The notes below the pieces were generated by a model. That model had not been told where the DNA came from and did not search any database. It saw only the letters and a list, made by a program, of their open reading frames with translations. The translations under genes were made by a program, and so were the position numbers. Of a stretch of DNA of 64,000 nucleotides, positions 47,286 through 56,747 are shown one piece after another; position 1 is the first letter of the stretch; each line of letters opens with the position of its first letter. The stretch spans positions 17,610 through 81,609 of the forward strand of contig NZ_BMZG01000009.1 in assembly GCF_014652675.1 (NCBI RefSeq), read 5' to 3'. The DNA comes from Formosimonas limnophila. Lineage in GTDB: Bacteria; Pseudomonadota; Gammaproteobacteria; Burkholderiales; Burkholderiaceae.

Positions 47286-47714
47286 ATGTTGGGCTGGCTG
47301 CGAAAAAAATCAGAAATCAAAACCGAAGAATTGCCCTTGCGCCGCTACACGCCGCAAGCTGCGCGGCAAAGAGATGGTGCGCGCGCTGAGATGTTGGCCA
47401 AAGCGTATCTGATTGAGCAGGGATTAACGCTGGTTGATGCGAATGTTGCGTGCACGCGTGGTGAAATCGATTTAGTGATGAAAGACGGCCGCACTCTGGT
47501 ATTTGTCGAAGTGCGTTGGCGAAAAACCGCGGCTTACGGTGGTGCCGTTGCGTCAATCACACCAAGCAAGCTGAAAAAGCTACTGACCGCTTGTGAGGTG
47601 TTTTTTCAGCATTATCCAGTATGGCGTAGCAGCCCATGCCGAGTGGATGTCGTTGCATTGCAAGGCTCGCTTGATCAAGCGCAGATTGAGTGGTTGAAAA
47701 ACGTCACGGGCTAG
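47286..47714 (+). CDS. yraN: YraN/UPF0102 family putative nuclease
   Basis: A 142-residue protein of UPF0102 with a PD-(D/E)XK-like core: ARAEMLAKAYLIEQG, CTRGEIDLVMKDGRTLVFVE, and VRWRKTAAYGGAVASITPSK. The ATG at 47286 has better spacing from AAGG than the GTG one codon earlier. The biological role is not established. It is divergent from rsmI. Confidence 0.9.
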   Translation: MLGWLRKKSEIKTEELPLRRYTPQAARQRDGARAEMLAKAYLIEQGLTLVDANVACTRGEIDLVMKDGRTLVFVEVRWRKTAAYGGAVASITPSKLKKLLTACEVFFQHYPVWRSSPCRVDVVALQGSLDQAQIEWLKNVTG

Positions 47715-47791
47715 ACTGAACGAGCTTCGGGTTAAATCGGGTATAATTTTGGTGTTATTCGTGTATCAGTCGTCTTTAGAGGAAATTGATT

Positions 47792-48298
47792 ATGGCCATT
47801 AAACTTCGTTGGCTCGCCGCTGCGGGTATTGCAGCGGTGGTGATTGCCACTGCTTACAAAAATCTCACGGCAGAACCAGGCGCCATGAACGCAGTACAAG
47901 TGACCACCATCGACAATCAGAAAATCAAATTCGCTGATTGGCAAAAAGAAGGTAAAGTGACTGTTGTGAATTTCTGGGCCACCTCATGCACCACCTGTGT
48001 GAAAGAAATGCCCAAGCTGGTGGAGATGTACAATAAACTCCAGCCCAAAGGCCTCGCTTATGTCGCAGTTGCGATGCAATACGATAATCCAGCTTATGTC
48101 AAAAATTTTGCGACGGATAAAAATCTGCCTTTTCCTGTGGTGTGGGATGGTGAAGGTCGCCTAAATGAGCAATTTGGTCATATCATCGGCACACCGACTA
48201 CTTTTGTGATTGACAAAAATGGCAAGATTATCAAACGCTATGTGGGTGAGCCTGATTGGACGGATATCTATGCAGTGATTGAGAAAGAGTTGGCGTAA
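47792..48298 (+). CDS. TlpA-family thiol:disulfide oxidoreductase
   Basis: A 168-residue membrane-anchored or exported thioredoxin-like protein. The N-terminal helix (about 8-24) is followed by a TlpA/ResA domain: VTVVNFWATSCTTCVKEMPK with the CXXC pair and HIIGTPTTFVIDKNGKI with the cis-proline. Such proteins reduce cytochrome c apoprotein or copper-site thiols in the periplasm. The ATG at 47792 follows AGAGGAAA; a TTG six bases earlier was rejected. Confidence 0.92.
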   Translation: MAIKLRWLAAAGIAAVVIATAYKNLTAEPGAMNAVQVTTIDNQKIKFADWQKEGKVTVVNFWATSCTTCVKEMPKLVEMYNKLQPKGLAYVAVAMQYDNPAYVKNFATDKNLPFPVVWDGEGRLNEQFGHIIGTPTTFVIDKNGKIIKRYVGEPDWTDIYAVIEKELA

Positions 48299-48325
48299 AT
48301 AGTCACTCTCAAAACTGCGCTCACA

Positions 48326-48360
48326 TAAAAAAACGGTTCGATGTTCGGACTGTTTTTTTG
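48326..48360. terminator. Terminator between the TlpA-type gene and glpM
   Basis: An imperfect hairpin with seven A on the left arm and seven T on the right arm, between convergent genes. Stem pairing includes G-U pairs, so the confidence is moderate. Confidence 0.65.
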
Positions 48361-48393
48361 TGGGTTAGAGGTGAAAGGCCATTGGCTATGTCT

Positions 48394-48720
48394 CTAAGCG
48401 CGGAAGTACACCAACATCCCAGCGGCTAAACACCAAAAAGTGGCAGATAGAACGAGTGCAGGTGTTAACGCCATTTTATCGACCAAAAAATATGCCGCAA
48501 TCAAATACACAGCGTACGGCAAAAGCGCCCACAACCCAAAGATAATGGTGGCTTTCAAGTCATCGCGCGAACGCTCAACCCCGACAATATAGTGACTAAT
48601 CAATGCAAAGCTAGGGAACAGCGGCACCAAACCAGCAATCAAAAAATACCGACTACGTGACAAAAGGGCTATGGCGACGACGGCCGCCGCTCCGAGGAAT
48701 GCTTTTAGCAGTAAAGACAT
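48394..48720 (-). CDS. glpM: GlpM-like membrane protein
   Basis: A 108-residue protein with four membrane segments. It matches E. coli/Pseudomonas GlpM closely by eye: LLKAFLGAAAVVAIALLSRS, IAGLVPLFPSFALISHYIVG, and TIIFGLWALLPYAVYLIAAY. GlpM was linked to alginate and glycerol metabolism in Pseudomonas, but its molecular role is unclear. Confidence 0.85.
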   Translation of the reverse strand: MSLLLKAFLGAAAVVAIALLSRSRYFLIAGLVPLFPSFALISHYIVGVERSRDDLKATIIFGLWALLPYAVYLIAAYFLVDKMALTPALVLSATFWCLAAGMLVYFRA

Positions 48721-48779
48721 GTTGAGTCCTAATCATACGCAGTGTTGTACTGTTTTTTGTCAGGGTTTAGAGTCGCAGG

Positions 48780-49511
48780 TTAAAGCAATAAGGCACTAAT
48801 GGGTGCGTGATCTGAGCGGGTTCGCCATTCACGACCGCTGTGGACTTGGGCTGATTGTACATTAAGGTGTCGTGTGTATAAGCGATCTAAGCGAAACCAT
48901 GGCAATTGCACAGGAAATGTTCGAGCCAAGCGCGACTCATTTGCAGACTCCAGAACATCAGCGACGGATAGGCGGCGTGTTAGTAACTGATGCACATGCA
49001 GATTCCAATCGTTGAAGTCACCTGCAATGATCAGTGGTGCAGTATCTGGCACATGGTTTTGTACTTGTTCAATCAAGGCTTGCGCTTGGCGAATTCGACT
49101 GCCTTTGAACAAACCAAAATGCGCACACAACACATGCAAATCTCCCAAGCGCGGATGTTCGACCACAGCGTGTAGCACGCCGCGTTGTTCTAACCGATGG
49201 TCGGAAACATCAATGTTTTCCCAAAAATGGATGGGGAATTTAGACAAAATCGCATTGCCATGATGGCCGTGGTCATAAAACGCATTGGCGCCATAAGCAC
49301 AGTGTGCGTAAGTATCGCCTTGCAACGCGGCCAGTTGAGAATGCCCATGTTGGGCGATGGTGGTGGCACGGCGGGTGTTGACGTCTTGTACTTCTTGTAG
49401 ACACAAAATATCTGCTGACAAGTCGTTAATCCCCGCCTTGAGCTGAGACAAGCTGGAGCCACGCGTGAGCGAGTGGCCTTTGCGGATGTTATACGTGGCG
49501 ACAGTGAGCAT
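48780..49511 (-). CDS. Endonuclease/exonuclease/phosphatase (EEP) family hydrolase
   Basis: A 243-residue protein of the EEP fold. The metal and catalytic motifs are visible: VATYNIRKGH, DILCLQEVQD, LCAHFGLFKGSR, IIAGDFNDWN and the C-terminal RSDHAPISALL. There is no signal peptide. Members hydrolyse phosphodiesters in DNA, lipids or small molecules; the substrate cannot be told. It lies 20 bases downstream of the binding-protein gene and is probably cotranscribed. Confidence 0.9.
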   Translation of the reverse strand: MLTVATYNIRKGHSLTRGSSLSQLKAGINDLSADILCLQEVQDVNTRRATTIAQHGHSQLAALQGDTYAHCAYGANAFYDHGHHGNAILSKFPIHFWENIDVSDHRLEQRGVLHAVVEHPRLGDLHVLCAHFGLFKGSRIRQAQALIEQVQNHVPDTAPLIIAGDFNDWNLHVHQLLTRRLSVADVLESANESRLARTFPVQLPWFRLDRLYTRHLNVQSAQVHSGREWRTRSDHAPISALLL

Positions 49512-49531
49512 AGGGTTTTATTGGAGTTAGT

Positions 49532-50395
49532 TTACAGACGAGCACGTGCTTGTGCTATGTCGGCGCACATTTTTTTCGCCGCAGTCAGTGTGCGTAGGGT
49601 GGCGCGGTTCATGGCGTCACTGTCAGTATAAAGGAAATTATTGGCTCGAACGGCGAGCAATGAGTCCCATTTGCGCCACATCTTCAAACTGTCATCTGCC
49701 TGTCCTTGTGGTGTGGCGGTGTACAGAATCGCAGGTTGACGTTGCAACACATCTTCCATACCAACGGTTGGTGCAGTGACGTTCAACTCGCTAAATATAT
49801 TACGTGCACCGCAGCGTGTGAGGGCATCTGATACCCAGCTATGGCGATTGAGTGTCATCAGCGGCGAATGCCACACTTGATAAAACGTCGGTAGAGCAAG
49901 CGATGGTGCATCGGCTATTAATTGAATGTCTTGATAAGCGCTCAAAACCACGGCGGCTGCTTGTCGTTCTGTACCCGTTAAGTTGGCCAAGCGCATCAAC
50001 GCCAGTGGGATATCACTCAGTTGCTTGGCGCTGTGCGTGTACAGCGGGATGCCCAATCTGGTTAAAGCAGGGATTTGTGCGGATGAGATACCACCTTGCC
50101 AAACAATAATCACATCGGGTTTAAGGGTGGCGATTTTTTCTAAATCCACGCTTTGATGGTCAGCAACGATGGGGATGCTTTTTGCCGCCACAGGGTAATC
50201 GCTGTAAGTGCTTGTGCCGATGACGTAGTCGCCTGCGCCGATGGCAAATAAGTTTTCTGTGATGGCGGGTGACAACGACACAATGCGCCGTGCGGGCTTG
50301 GTTAAGTTGACTGTATTGCCAGCGTCGTCATGAAACTGACCGAACGCTGGTTGGGTCAAGCAAGCCAACGCAAGTAGGGCAAGAATAAATCGCAT
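49532..50395 (-). CDS. BtuF-like periplasmic binding protein (cobalamin or heme type)
   Basis: A 287-residue exported protein with a signal peptide (MRFILALLALACLTQPAFGQ) and a class III binding-protein fold: KPARRIVSLSPAITENLFAI, GTSTYSDYPVAAKSIPIVAD, and SVDLEKIATLKPDVIIVWQG. These are typical of B12 or heme uptake proteins. The ATG at 50395, 25 bases after exbD, was chosen because it begins the signal peptide; longer starts overlap exbD. Its location behind ExbB/ExbD fits a TonB-dependent uptake system, although no receptor or ABC partner is in the window. Confidence 0.88.
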   Translation of the reverse strand: MRFILALLALACLTQPAFGQFHDDAGNTVNLTKPARRIVSLSPAITENLFAIGAGDYVIGTSTYSDYPVAAKSIPIVADHQSVDLEKIATLKPDVIIVWQGGISSAQIPALTRLGIPLYTHSAKQLSDIPLALMRLANLTGTERQAAAVVLSAYQDIQLIADAPSLALPTFYQVWHSPLMTLNRHSWVSDALTRCGARNIFSELNVTAPTVGMEDVLQRQPAILYTATPQGQADDSLKMWRKWDSLLAVRANNFLYTDSDAMNRATLRTLTAAKKMCADIAQARARL

Positions 50396-50420
50396 TTGGG
50401 GTTTTCGATGGATCACGTGT

Positions 50421-50858
50421 TTATTTGGGCGCATCCGCAGCTTTGCCCGTACCACCTTGGGTCAAAAAGCTTACTTTGCTCAATCCTGCCTGCTGACTGG
50501 CTGTCAGCAGGTGTGCGACTTTGGCGTAGGAGATGGATTCATCTGCGCGGATGTGAATCGGAGTTTCGGCATTTTTCTGTGCCAATGTCGATAATACAGC
50601 CGCTAAATCCGCAGGGGCGATGGGGGCTTTGTCGATAAAATATTGACCGCTTGCATCAATCGAGAGAACGACGGGCGTGTTGTCCGTACTGATTTGCTCG
50701 GCTTTTTCGCTGGGCAAATTGACATTGACCGATTGAGTCATCAGTGGTGCGGCCATGATGAAAATCACCAAAAGAACCAACATCACGTCCACCATGGGTG
50801 TGATGTTGATGTCGGACATGGGGCGATGGCCTTGATTTTTTGGACTGTGCATGGCCAT
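50421..50858 (-). CDS. exbD: ExbD/TolR family protein
   Basis: A 145-residue inner-membrane protein with one membrane segment (about 20-42). The motif MSDINITPMVDVMLVLLVIF contains the conserved Asp that carries protons. It partners the ExbB-like protein; the genes are separated by three bases. Assignment to ExbD rather than TolR rests on the nearby TonB-like gene and on the absence of tolA, tolB and pal. Confidence 0.9.
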   Translation of the reverse strand: MAMHSPKNQGHRPMSDINITPMVDVMLVLLVIFIMAAPLMTQSVNVNLPSEKAEQISTDNTPVVLSIDASGQYFIDKAPIAPADLAAVLSTLAQKNAETPIHIRADESISYAKVAHLLTASQQAGLSKVSFLTQGGTGKAADAPK

Positions 50859-50861
50859 GAT

Positions 50862-51488
50862 TTAGTCCACTTTCGTCGCGTGTAGATTGAGAATGTCGTG
50901 CGCAAAGGCGTCAATCTCTGTCTGAATGAATTGGTTGTTTCTGCTGAAAAAATTGTAAGCAAATAACGCAGGTAAAGCCACCGCCAAACCAAAAGCCGTC
51001 ATGATGAGTGCCTCACCGACTGGGCCGATGATGTGGGAAATGTCCATCTGGCCTTGTGCTGCGACGGTGGTGAGTGTGCGATAAATGCCCCACACAGTGC
51101 CAAGCAAGCCAACAAAAGCGGCAGAGGAGGCCACCGTGGCCAATAATGTTAAACCTTTGTCCAAATGCTGGTGCGCCAGTCGCGCGGCATGTGAGAGTTT
51201 TCGCTCCAGTGTGGCGGTGTCGTTTGATGTGTTGGCGAGCTGAGCCAAAGGCGTCAATAAATGCTCTTTGTCGAATGGAGCGAGCGCGGCAATGCGGGTG
51301 TCGTGGTCTTTGTTGTGCCAAAACGTGGCCAAGCCTTTCGACAATTGGCGCATACGGGCATACATGGATAAACGCATGAATATAATGCCCCATGACAAAA
51401 TAGACATGGCCAATAAAACCAAAGTGACAAAATGCCCGAAGCTGTCGCCTTGCGACCAGAAGTGTTGAAGGTTGAAAGTGGTGTCCAT
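50862..51488 (-). CDS. exbB: MotA/TolQ/ExbB proton channel family protein
   Basis: A 208-residue protein with three membrane segments. The signature AFVGLLGTVWGIYRTLTTVA and IGPVGEALIMTAFGLAVALPALFAYN regions are typical of ExbB. With ExbD it converts the proton gradient into force on TonB. It is now 6 kb from the TonB gene because of an insertion. Confidence 0.92.
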   Translation of the reverse strand: MDTTFNLQHFWSQGDSFGHFVTLVLLAMSILSWGIIFMRLSMYARMRQLSKGLATFWHNKDHDTRIAALAPFDKEHLLTPLAQLANTSNDTATLERKLSHAARLAHQHLDKGLTLLATVASSAAFVGLLGTVWGIYRTLTTVAAQGQMDISHIIGPVGEALIMTAFGLAVALPALFAYNFFSRNNQFIQTEIDAFAHDILNLHATKVD

Positions 51489-51580
51489 GTGTGTCTTATT
51501 TAAAGGTGATTAAAATGCCATGACTTTAAGGCGCTTATTGTAACAAGGATTGACGAGATGAGGCTTGATTGTCATAGGTT

Positions 51581-51872
51581 GAGACCTCTGCACAACCGCC
51601 ACCTAAAAGCCGAGGAGCTGCGCAAAATTAAAAAACGCATTAAGTGATTGCAATTACCTCCAAAAATTAGCCAAGCGACTTCAAATTCAAGCAAAATCGG
51701 CCTGAATTGCCGCCTAAAGCCCCTCACAATTTTGAGCAATAGACTGATTTCAGCAAACCGTCGTCTAAACTGCCTTGTCGGGTTTCTTTGTGTGCCACGA
51801 ATTCAATTCTTGGGTGATGGGGGATTGCGGTATTTCATAGCGTTTGCTGGAGATGGGTTGTGCAGAGGTCTC
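51581..51872. mobile_element. 292-bp element with perfect 17-bp terminal inverted repeats (IS5-type remnant or MITE)
   Basis: GAGACCTCTGCACAACC at 51581-51597 is repeated inverted at 51856-51872. Ends that begin GAGACCT-TGCA are familiar from IS5-type elements. The interior has no transposase frame of useful length, so it is non-autonomous or a deletion derivative. It lies in the 493-base gap between exbB and the TolC-like gene; the rest of that gap is unremarkable. No clear target duplication was found. Confidence 0.7.
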
Positions 51873-51981
51873 CTCTTAAATTGGAAATTTACCATTTACC
51901 CAGAATTTTTTACAGACTCTAATTTGGTGCAACATGGAATTGCTTTACTACTCAGGAGATTTTGAACAGGCTCTTATTGCT

Positions 51982-53292
51982 TTATTGCTTAACAGAATCA
52001 AAACCTACGTTTTGTGTATAAATACTTAATCGACGAGATGTCGTTAACAACAGCACTTGGACGTCAACCAGTTCAACTTGCGCTTCTTTGCGCTCTCGTA
52101 CCGAATTCATTAAGTCGAGCCATGATTTCTTGCCGACTAAAAACAATCGGCTATACGATTCGCTGATTGCTTTAGTTAAATCTGCATATTTTTGTAATGG
52201 TTTTTCACGGCTTTTTGCAAACTGATAATCACTGACCTCTTGATTAACCCTCACCACCACGTCGCGCTTGGCTGAGTCTATATTTAATACTGTGGCGTAA
52301 TAAGCTTTGTCGGCAGACAGTATTTTTGAAAAAGATGAAAAACCTGAGTCTGTTGAATAACTGAGCACTAAACCGACAGTGTTTTTGGGAGGAGTGTTTT
52401 GATAATCAGGGTCGCCAATCGTACGTCTTGCTTGTAAAGAAAGTTGGGGAAATGCTTGAGACCGCACTTTTTTACTTGCTTGATTGGCTGATTCTGCTTC
52501 AAATTGAAGTCGTTTCAATGTAGGACTGACTTCTAACACTTTCATCACAACATCTTCAGGCATTGCAAAATTGTTCTCTGGCTGTTGGCTTAATAGCTGC
52601 TCACGAGTCAGCCGCTGTCCCACGAGTTGACTTAAGGTGGTTAATGCAGATGATTCTTTGGCTCTATACGACGAGAGTTCGGACTGTGCTTGCAACAGGC
52701 GGGAAACACCTAAATTTTGGTCTGTCAGTGGAGAAACACCCGCTTCGGCACGATGGGTAATTAAGCTAACAAGCCTCTCATACTCTTTGACACTGTCCTC
52801 TGATACGCTTAATTTTTTGTGTGCCGAGAGCCATGCGCCATATGCATTAATCACCCTGATTGCGATGTTTTCGGCTTCTTCTCGCAATGCCCAATCGGAC
52901 GCATTTAAGTTCGCTTTGCTTTGGCGGTATCCTGCCACCAAACCTCCCCCGATAAGCGGCTGGCTTATGGTAATCACTGTGTATGGGTCACCAATTGTAC
53001 TTTTTGAGCTTGAGTCGCCATAAACCCGCCTGCGTGATTGAAAGTTGACCGTGGCATTGGGCAAAAAATTAAGTGATGCAGTGACCACATCTTGTTTGGC
53101 GGATTCTCGCGTCATTTCTTTTGATTTGATCGCAGGATAAGTTTGTATGGACTGCTCAATAAGTCCATCCAGAACATCCTTTGCTTCTGCTGTAGCCACG
53201 TTATGGCTAACAATAATGAGCAATATCGCCACAAATTGCTTTAAGCTTGTGTGCTTTCGTCCACCAGTTGATTTCAATTTATATACTTTCAC
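51982..53292 (-). CDS. TolC-like outer-membrane efflux protein of a type I secretion system
   Basis: A 436-residue protein of the TolC family: an N-terminal signal (LKQFVAILLIIVSHNVATAEA), two repeats with QTYPAIKSKEMTRESAKQDV and TVNFQSRRRVYGD, coiled helices, and the second-half DYQFAKSREKPLQKYADLTK. The conserved LYxxxV-type start is variable, and either GTG at 53292 or TTG at 53295 could begin translation. It is the last gene of the exporter operon and would form the outer-membrane channel. Confidence 0.82.
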   Translation of the reverse strand: MKVYKLKSTGGRKHTSLKQFVAILLIIVSHNVATAEAKDVLDGLIEQSIQTYPAIKSKEMTRESAKQDVVTASLNFLPNATVNFQSRRRVYGDSSSKSTIGDPYTVITISQPLIGGGLVAGYRQSKANLNASDWALREEAENIAIRVINAYGAWLSAHKKLSVSEDSVKEYERLVSLITHRAEAGVSPLTDQNLGVSRLLQAQSELSSYRAKESSALTTLSQLVGQRLTREQLLSQQPENNFAMPEDVVMKVLEVSPTLKRLQFEAESANQASKKVRSQAFPQLSLQARRTIGDPDYQNTPPKNTVGLVLSYSTDSGFSSFSKILSADKAYYATVLNIDSAKRDVVVRVNQEVSDYQFAKSREKPLQKYADLTKAISESYSRLFLVGKKSWLDLMNSVRERKEAQVELVDVQVLLLTTSRRLSIYTQNVGFDSVKQ

Positions 53293-53351
53293 CAATAAAA
53301 TTGCTTTAATGGGTCGCCTCTGCGCTCGATTAGCTTAACTACCCGTTTTGT

Positions 53352-54539
53352 TTATTTTTCAGACATTGACTCACTCAATGTTTTGTTCAAAGGCTTTGTT
53401 AAATAGGACAGTACACTGCGCTTTCCTGATAAAACATCCACTGTGACAGTCATTCCCGGTCTGACTTCAATCTCTTGGCTTGCTCTGCCTTTAAACGCTC
53501 GTTCACCGATGCGAACTTTCGCTTTATAATAAACACCTTCTCCTTTTTCACTTTCATCAAGTAATGCGTCTGGGCTGATATAAACAACTTCGCCTTGCAT
53601 CACTCCAAAAATTGAGTAGTCATATGCATCTAATTTGACTCTTGCGGGTAGGCCTTGACGTATAAACGTCATGTCTGCTGGTTTAATTTTTGCTTCAACC
53701 ACAAAGTCGCTTTCTGTTGGCAAAATTTGCATAATCTCCTCACCTGAGCGCACCACCCCACCGAGCGTGGTCACTTGAATACTTTTGACCACGCCTGTGG
53801 CAGGTGCAATCAAGTCAGTGTGTTTTAGCAGTTGCTGGCGGTCGGCTAAAATTTGTTCTTGTGAGTTCAACTCTTCACGAGCCTTTGTCCACTCGGCACT
53901 GGCATCTTGGAGATATTTGCTTTCTATGTTTTTTATCTGAATATTAATATCGTTTAGTGTTCGTTCTAATCTTAAAATTTCAACTTGACTCACGTCTCCA
54001 GAGGCGACTAAGGGGCGGTTAAGTTGCAGTTCCTTCAAAACGAGCGCCCGACTCACTTGTAATTGATGAATGGACTCATCACGAGAAGCTTTGCGTTGAT
54101 GATAAAGATTTTTTTGAACCCGTGCAAAATCATTGTATTTTGCTTCCAGTTCAGCAGGTATAGAAAATGAGCCGCCTGTTACTTCAGCCTGAAGTCGGGC
54201 TACAGTCATGCGTAAAGCACTTACTTTGCCAAATACATCGTCAAAAGCAGCGTTGGCACGCTCTTTTTCAAGAACCGCCACAACATCACCTTTCTTAACG
54301 GATTGGCCTTCCACAACTTTCAACTCAATTAATACGCCCCCATCCGCTGCTTGTATTGTTTGAGTATGGCTACTTGAAATCACCTGACCTTGCGCGTGAA
54401 CCACGGTGTCAATCTCACTAAAATGAGCCCATATCAGCAAAGCAATGAGACAAACAAGAGACACTCTGAGCACGATGCGATCTTTACTGAACGTCATTCC
54501 ATCCGATAGACCCAAAAGTCTTTTTAACCACTTCATCAA
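53352..54539 (-). CDS. HlyD-family membrane-fusion protein
   Basis: A 395-residue periplasmic adaptor. One membrane segment (about 25-42) is followed by a biotinyl/lipoyl half-motif (VIELKVVEGQSVKKGDVVAV-like ELKVVEGQSVKKGDVVAVLE), a long coiled-coil hairpin (about 100-240), a second half-motif (DLIAPATGVVKSIQVTTLGG) and the HlyD signature near the C-terminus (VRPGMTVTVDVLSGKRSVLS). It overlaps the exporter gene by four bases (ATGA). Confidence 0.93.
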   Translation of the reverse strand: MMKWLKRLLGLSDGMTFSKDRIVLRVSLVCLIALLIWAHFSEIDTVVHAQGQVISSSHTQTIQAADGGVLIELKVVEGQSVKKGDVVAVLEKERANAAFDDVFGKVSALRMTVARLQAEVTGGSFSIPAELEAKYNDFARVQKNLYHQRKASRDESIHQLQVSRALVLKELQLNRPLVASGDVSQVEILRLERTLNDINIQIKNIESKYLQDASAEWTKAREELNSQEQILADRQQLLKHTDLIAPATGVVKSIQVTTLGGVVRSGEEIMQILPTESDFVVEAKIKPADMTFIRQGLPARVKLDAYDYSIFGVMQGEVVYISPDALLDESEKGEGVYYKAKVRIGERAFKGRASQEIEVRPGMTVTVDVLSGKRSVLSYLTKPLNKTLSESMSEK

Positions 54540-56671
54540 ATGCCCTCCATCTTCGGTTGCGTAGATTTTGATCCCGCGGCTGATGCTTGTAAATGTTTAA
54601 TGACTTTCATTTTGGGCCCGTCAATCGCTATTTTATTGTTGTTAATGACAATCAATCGGTCAACAAATTTTAATAGCGCAGGATTATGAGTGACCAGAAC
54701 CATGGTGTGCTCTGGCTTAATGGCTTGCGCCAAAGTGGACATACACTGCTCGGCTGTTTGATAATCCATTGAAGATGTCGGCTCATCAAGCAGCCAAACC
54801 GACGGTTGATTAATCAATAGACGAGTCAATGCAACCAGCTGTTTTTGCCCACCAGACAGCCCTTTTCCGCCTTCTGCAATCGGCAAAGACAGCCCTTTAG
54901 GATGATTGGAAATGACTTTTAATAAGCCTGTTTTTTCAGAGATTTCTCGTATTTTTTCATCACCTGGGTCAACCGTACCAATTAACAGATTTTCTCTCAA
55001 AGTACCATTAAAAAGGCGATGCTCTTGCTGCAAATAACCGACTTGCTCGGATAACCAGCTTCTGGAAAGCTGCCCTATATCAATATCATCCAATAATATT
55101 TTTCCTGTTAGGGGTTGATACATACCCGTAAGAAGGCGCAACAGAGTGGATTTTCCTGAGCCAACGCCGCCCAGAATACCAATTTTTTCCCCGGATTTAA
55201 TTGTCAGCTGAGTGACTGTAAAAGCATTTGGGGCATTTTTGTATGAGAAGCGAACGTCTTCCAACACGTACTGACCTCTCATCCGATCCAATTGAATAGG
55301 ACGTTTGACATCATGATTGTCTGACTCTAAGCGATATAAGCTGTCCAAGCCTATCATGGCAGCTTTGGCGGTTGCATAACGTAACATCAGTTGGTATAAA
55401 GTGGCCGCTGGCGCTGTTGTTCTGCCCAGTAAAATCGATGAGGCAATCAATGCCCCCATCGTCATGTGCCCTTGCGTCACTTCATACGCACCAACAGCGA
55501 CCACCGCAATATAAACCAGCTGTTGTAAAAAAACGGTGTAATGCGTTCCTTGTTCGCTAATGTGTCTCAGCTTGGTATCATGCTTAAGGCTGCTGTCATT
55601 GATATCAATCCATCGTGATAAAAAATGCCACATGCCGCCCCCCGATTTTATCGTTTCAGCGCCCTCAATCGCCTCAACCAGCAATCCAGTCTTTTGATTG
55701 GCCACTTCCATTCCTCTGCGGGTGTATGCTTCGATCTTTTTAATGGACTTAAAGCCGTGAACAGCTGCGATGATGTAGAATAAAAGTGGAATCAGTGCCA
55801 ACCAAGCCGAACCAATCAGCGCAATTAAAAGCAAAAATAAGAAACCAAACGGCAATTCAATTAATAAATATATGGTGCTCGAAGATAAAAAACTACGAAC
55901 ACTTTCATAGCCACGTATCTGAGCGGACAATGAGCCAAGTGACGCGGGTAATTGATCCAATCGCACCTTGAGCAGTCGTGCAAAAATATCTCTGGATAGT
56001 TTGCTGTCCATTTTGAGCACGTTCTCTTCTATTAAACGAGAACGGACATTCTTTAACAGCAAATCTAAAAGAAGAGCTAAAGTCACGCCAAGTGTCAACA
56101 CCCACAGTGTCTGATAGCCATGAGTCGGAATGACCCGATCGTATACCTGCATGCTAAATAACGAAACACCCAAAGCCATCAAACTAATCATGGCGGTAGC
56201 GATAGCCGCTTCCCACAGCGGTGTTGTATGACTCATGAACACATCTTTAAACATCGCAAATGCAGGGCGCTGACTCAATTTTATATTGTCTTGTTCAAAC
56301 TGCAAACGCACACACGCCAATGTTTCTTCGCTTGGGATTTCAAATAACTGTTCAGTGCTACTACGAACTAGCCATCCGCCCGTGGATGTTTGAGACTGAA
56401 CCACTAGCCAACCGTGTTCCTCACTCCAAGAAATAGCAGGTAACCGAGCGGGGTCAGGTTTTTGAGGCATATACAACTGCTCTATTTCCATTTCTTCGGT
56501 GACACGCTCTAAAACAGATTGCCAATCGCTGCCTTTCTTTCCTAAACTATCCACAAAAGCAGCACAGCGTGAAGAAATCACATCATGCAAATACAAACGG
56601 TCAATATGCCTCCCTTGTATCTTGGCCACACAGGCCATTGCCCACATCAATGAATCTCTTTGTTTTATCAT
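54536..56671 (-). CDS. Type I secretion ABC transporter (HlyB/LapB type)
   Basis: A 711-residue exporter. Residues about 1-115 take the place of the C39-like domain but show no catalytic cysteine motif. A membrane domain with six segments follows (about 150-430) and then the ATPase domain with Walker A GGVGSGKSTLL, signature KGLSGGQKQLVALTRLL and Walker B SVWLLDEPTSSMD. The start at 56671 was chosen because a longer frame from 56779 is an out-of-frame reading of the adjoining IS element. With HlyD and TolC partners it makes a complete apparatus. The substrate, usually a large RTX adhesin or toxin encoded nearby, is missing. Confidence 0.92.
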   Translation of the reverse strand: MIKQRDSLMWAMACVAKIQGRHIDRLYLHDVISSRCAAFVDSLGKKGSDWQSVLERVTEEMEIEQLYMPQKPDPARLPAISWSEEHGWLVVQSQTSTGGWLVRSSTEQLFEIPSEETLACVRLQFEQDNIKLSQRPAFAMFKDVFMSHTTPLWEAAIATAMISLMALGVSLFSMQVYDRVIPTHGYQTLWVLTLGVTLALLLDLLLKNVRSRLIEENVLKMDSKLSRDIFARLLKVRLDQLPASLGSLSAQIRGYESVRSFLSSSTIYLLIELPFGFLFLLLIALIGSAWLALIPLLFYIIAAVHGFKSIKKIEAYTRRGMEVANQKTGLLVEAIEGAETIKSGGGMWHFLSRWIDINDSSLKHDTKLRHISEQGTHYTVFLQQLVYIAVVAVGAYEVTQGHMTMGALIASSILLGRTTAPAATLYQLMLRYATAKAAMIGLDSLYRLESDNHDVKRPIQLDRMRGQYVLEDVRFSYKNAPNAFTVTQLTIKSGEKIGILGGVGSGKSTLLRLLTGMYQPLTGKILLDDIDIGQLSRSWLSEQVGYLQQEHRLFNGTLRENLLIGTVDPGDEKIREISEKTGLLKVISNHPKGLSLPIAEGGKGLSGGQKQLVALTRLLINQPSVWLLDEPTSSMDYQTAEQCMSTLAQAIKPEHTMVLVTHNPALLKFVDRLIVINNNKIAIDGPKMKVIKHLQASAAGSKSTQPKMEGI

Positions 56672-56747
56672 TCTAAAAACCCTATGGGTAACATAAAAAA
56701 TCAACCTTGTATCTTTAAGTTGATCAGCACTCGTTTCAACGAACAGT

